Source of the DNA: Haplomitrium mnioides
Taxonomy: Eukaryota; Marchantiophyta; Haplomitriopsida; Calobryales
DNA: 31,471 bases
Direction: 5' to 3'
Assembly (NCBI GenBank): GCA_049999725.1
Contig: JBNGIS010037313.1
Coordinates: 43,186 to 74,656 of the forward strand
A program made the position numbers and the translations under genes. This document shows positions 30,405 through 31,471 of this stretch, piece after piece; the stretch's first letter is position 1, and every line of letters starts with the position of its first letter. Below the pieces are notes generated by a model, which had not been told where the DNA came from, did not search any database, and was given only the letters and a program-made list of their open reading frames with translations.

Positions 30405-31471
30405 GAACAATCGCTACTTTAAACCAAGAACAAGCTACTCAGAACATGAACTTTTTTTTTTTGGGAGAAAAATTGTGATTTTTCATATCAAAAAACATCA
30501 AAAACGAGGAAAATTTTGAAAAACAAAAAGTGCATGAGTTTTTGGGGATTGTTTTTGGTCATTTCAACAACCATAATAAAGCAAAAGTCAATTTCATTAC
30601 GCAAAATCAATCAATATTACCAGTTTTTACGAAAACATTTGAAAACTCGAATTTGTTTAAAATCACAAAAATTAAGGTAAGTTTTCATCAAAAATTTACA
30701 TTTATCATTGATTACAATTATAAGCGCAAAAGTTTAATAACACGTTCAAAGAAACTATTTTGAAATATGTTTGATTTTACAAACTTGAGGCGCACGTACA
30801 CATGGTGCTCTTTGAAACTTTTTTGTTGGAAAAATACTACAAAACACAAAGAAAAATACTAAGAGGTTTAGAAGTCAAGGGAATGAGTTTGCAATGGTAA
30901 ACAAAAAAACAAAAAAAATAGAAACATTGCATCAATTTAGGAGGTTCAAATACAACGTCAAGAAGAAAGTAAGCTTTCAAATTAAGTTGAAAATCCATGC
31001 AAGAAAAAGTGAATGTAGGCTTTCAAAAAGGTTCCAACAATTAAAAGTATTTCACTGTTCAACGAAGCATTTACAGAAACGTATCATAGTTCTGAATAAA
31101 AAAGTTAGTAGCTAAGTTGATTGCATTAAGATTGTAAACAAGAAACGTGTTCAAGTTTTAGACTTGATTCAAGCAAACAAAGGTCTCAAGATCTATGAAA
31201 GAGTCTAGAACATGTGTACAAACAAAGTTGTAAGCGGTTGTCTTTGTCTGAAGAAGCTTAAGGGTTATGCAGGAGAAGTAGAACTTTTGGAAGGCGTGGA
31301 CTTCCGACCCAATGTCTATACGCGCATAGGAATCCAAGCTCAACATGTGAACACTCCACTCCAAAGACTAGGCGCGCTAAGGAATCTAAGCTCAATAGGT
31401 GAACACTCCACCCCAAAGTCCACGCGCGCATGGGAATCCGAACTCACCAACTGAACACTTCGCCTGAAACT
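30405..31471 (-). repeat. Dispersed repeat R, copy 2 (runs off the window)
   Basis: It aligns along its whole length with 14440-15500, in the same orientation, about 15.97 kb away. If the unit is complete, its gene-like exons would lie beyond 31471. The open frames inside this stretch (for example 30530-30763 and 30894-31115) have no counterpart conserved as a frame in copy 1, so I do not call them genes. Confidence 0.75.
31310..31471. repeat. Palindromic minisatellite, cluster 6 (51-52 bp units)
   Basis: Three units start near 31314, 31366 and 31418. Each has a TMYRCGCGCRYAYGG-like core, then GGAATCYAAGCTCAAC and GTGAACACTCCACYCCAAAG. It is the same form as cluster 3, but with CG-rich cores better preserved (TACGCGCATAGG, CACGCGCGCATGGG). 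Confidence 0.75.

Overview
The window looks like repeat-dense intergenic DNA from a large plant nuclear genome. It is AT-rich, full of decayed Ty1/copia coding sequence, solo-LTR-like units nested in other repeats, and reading frames bounded by plant-type GT..AG splice signals. A gymnosperm or similarly bloated genome is my guess; nothing fixes the species. I see no intact protein-coding gene, rRNA or tRNA. Every sizeable open frame is a broken transposon gene, a broken spliced gene I cannot name, or a chance frame in a repeat.

Layout. 1-402: the end of a long LTR-like repeat (copy D) that cuts into a minus-strand copia gag-protease remnant (403-1763). 1776-4519: poorly explained DNA, including a possible LTR and an A/T low-complexity tract. 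4520-8880: a minisatellite of about 61 bp period, about 32 units, split by a 2.42-kb insertion (copy A, 5301-7719); removing the insertion and one near-perfect 5-bp duplication restores the array phase. 8881-10709: small direct repeats and the first cluster of a palindromic minisatellite. 10710-12897: plus-strand pseudogene 'S', at least two exons, product unknown. 12921 to about 14330: copy B of the LTR-like family, carrying a 100-bp foldback. 14440-22515: dispersed element 'R', whose minus-strand gene-like exons I cannot name, interrupted by copy C (17550-19918; perfect TGTAT duplication, 8-bp inverted ends, internal 400-base gap). 22516-26098: mostly unexplained. 26099 to about 30330: a second, plus-strand copia element with gag, protease, integrase, RT and RNase H all recognisable and all broken. 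30405-31471: a second copy of the end of R, in the same orientation as the first.

How the parts relate. Insertion order can be read from the nesting: copy D entered an existing copia element, copy A entered an existing minisatellite, and copy C entered R. The four LTR-like copies (A-D) are one family recognised by aligning their ends, two in each orientation. A palindromic minisatellite (core like TATGCGCGCATA) recurs in at least six places, in S, in its introns or flanks, and in R. That shared repeat and the R/S spliced frames are the least explained parts of the window. Almost all in-frame stops in S are TGA or TAG, as expected from C-to-T decay of methylated DNA.
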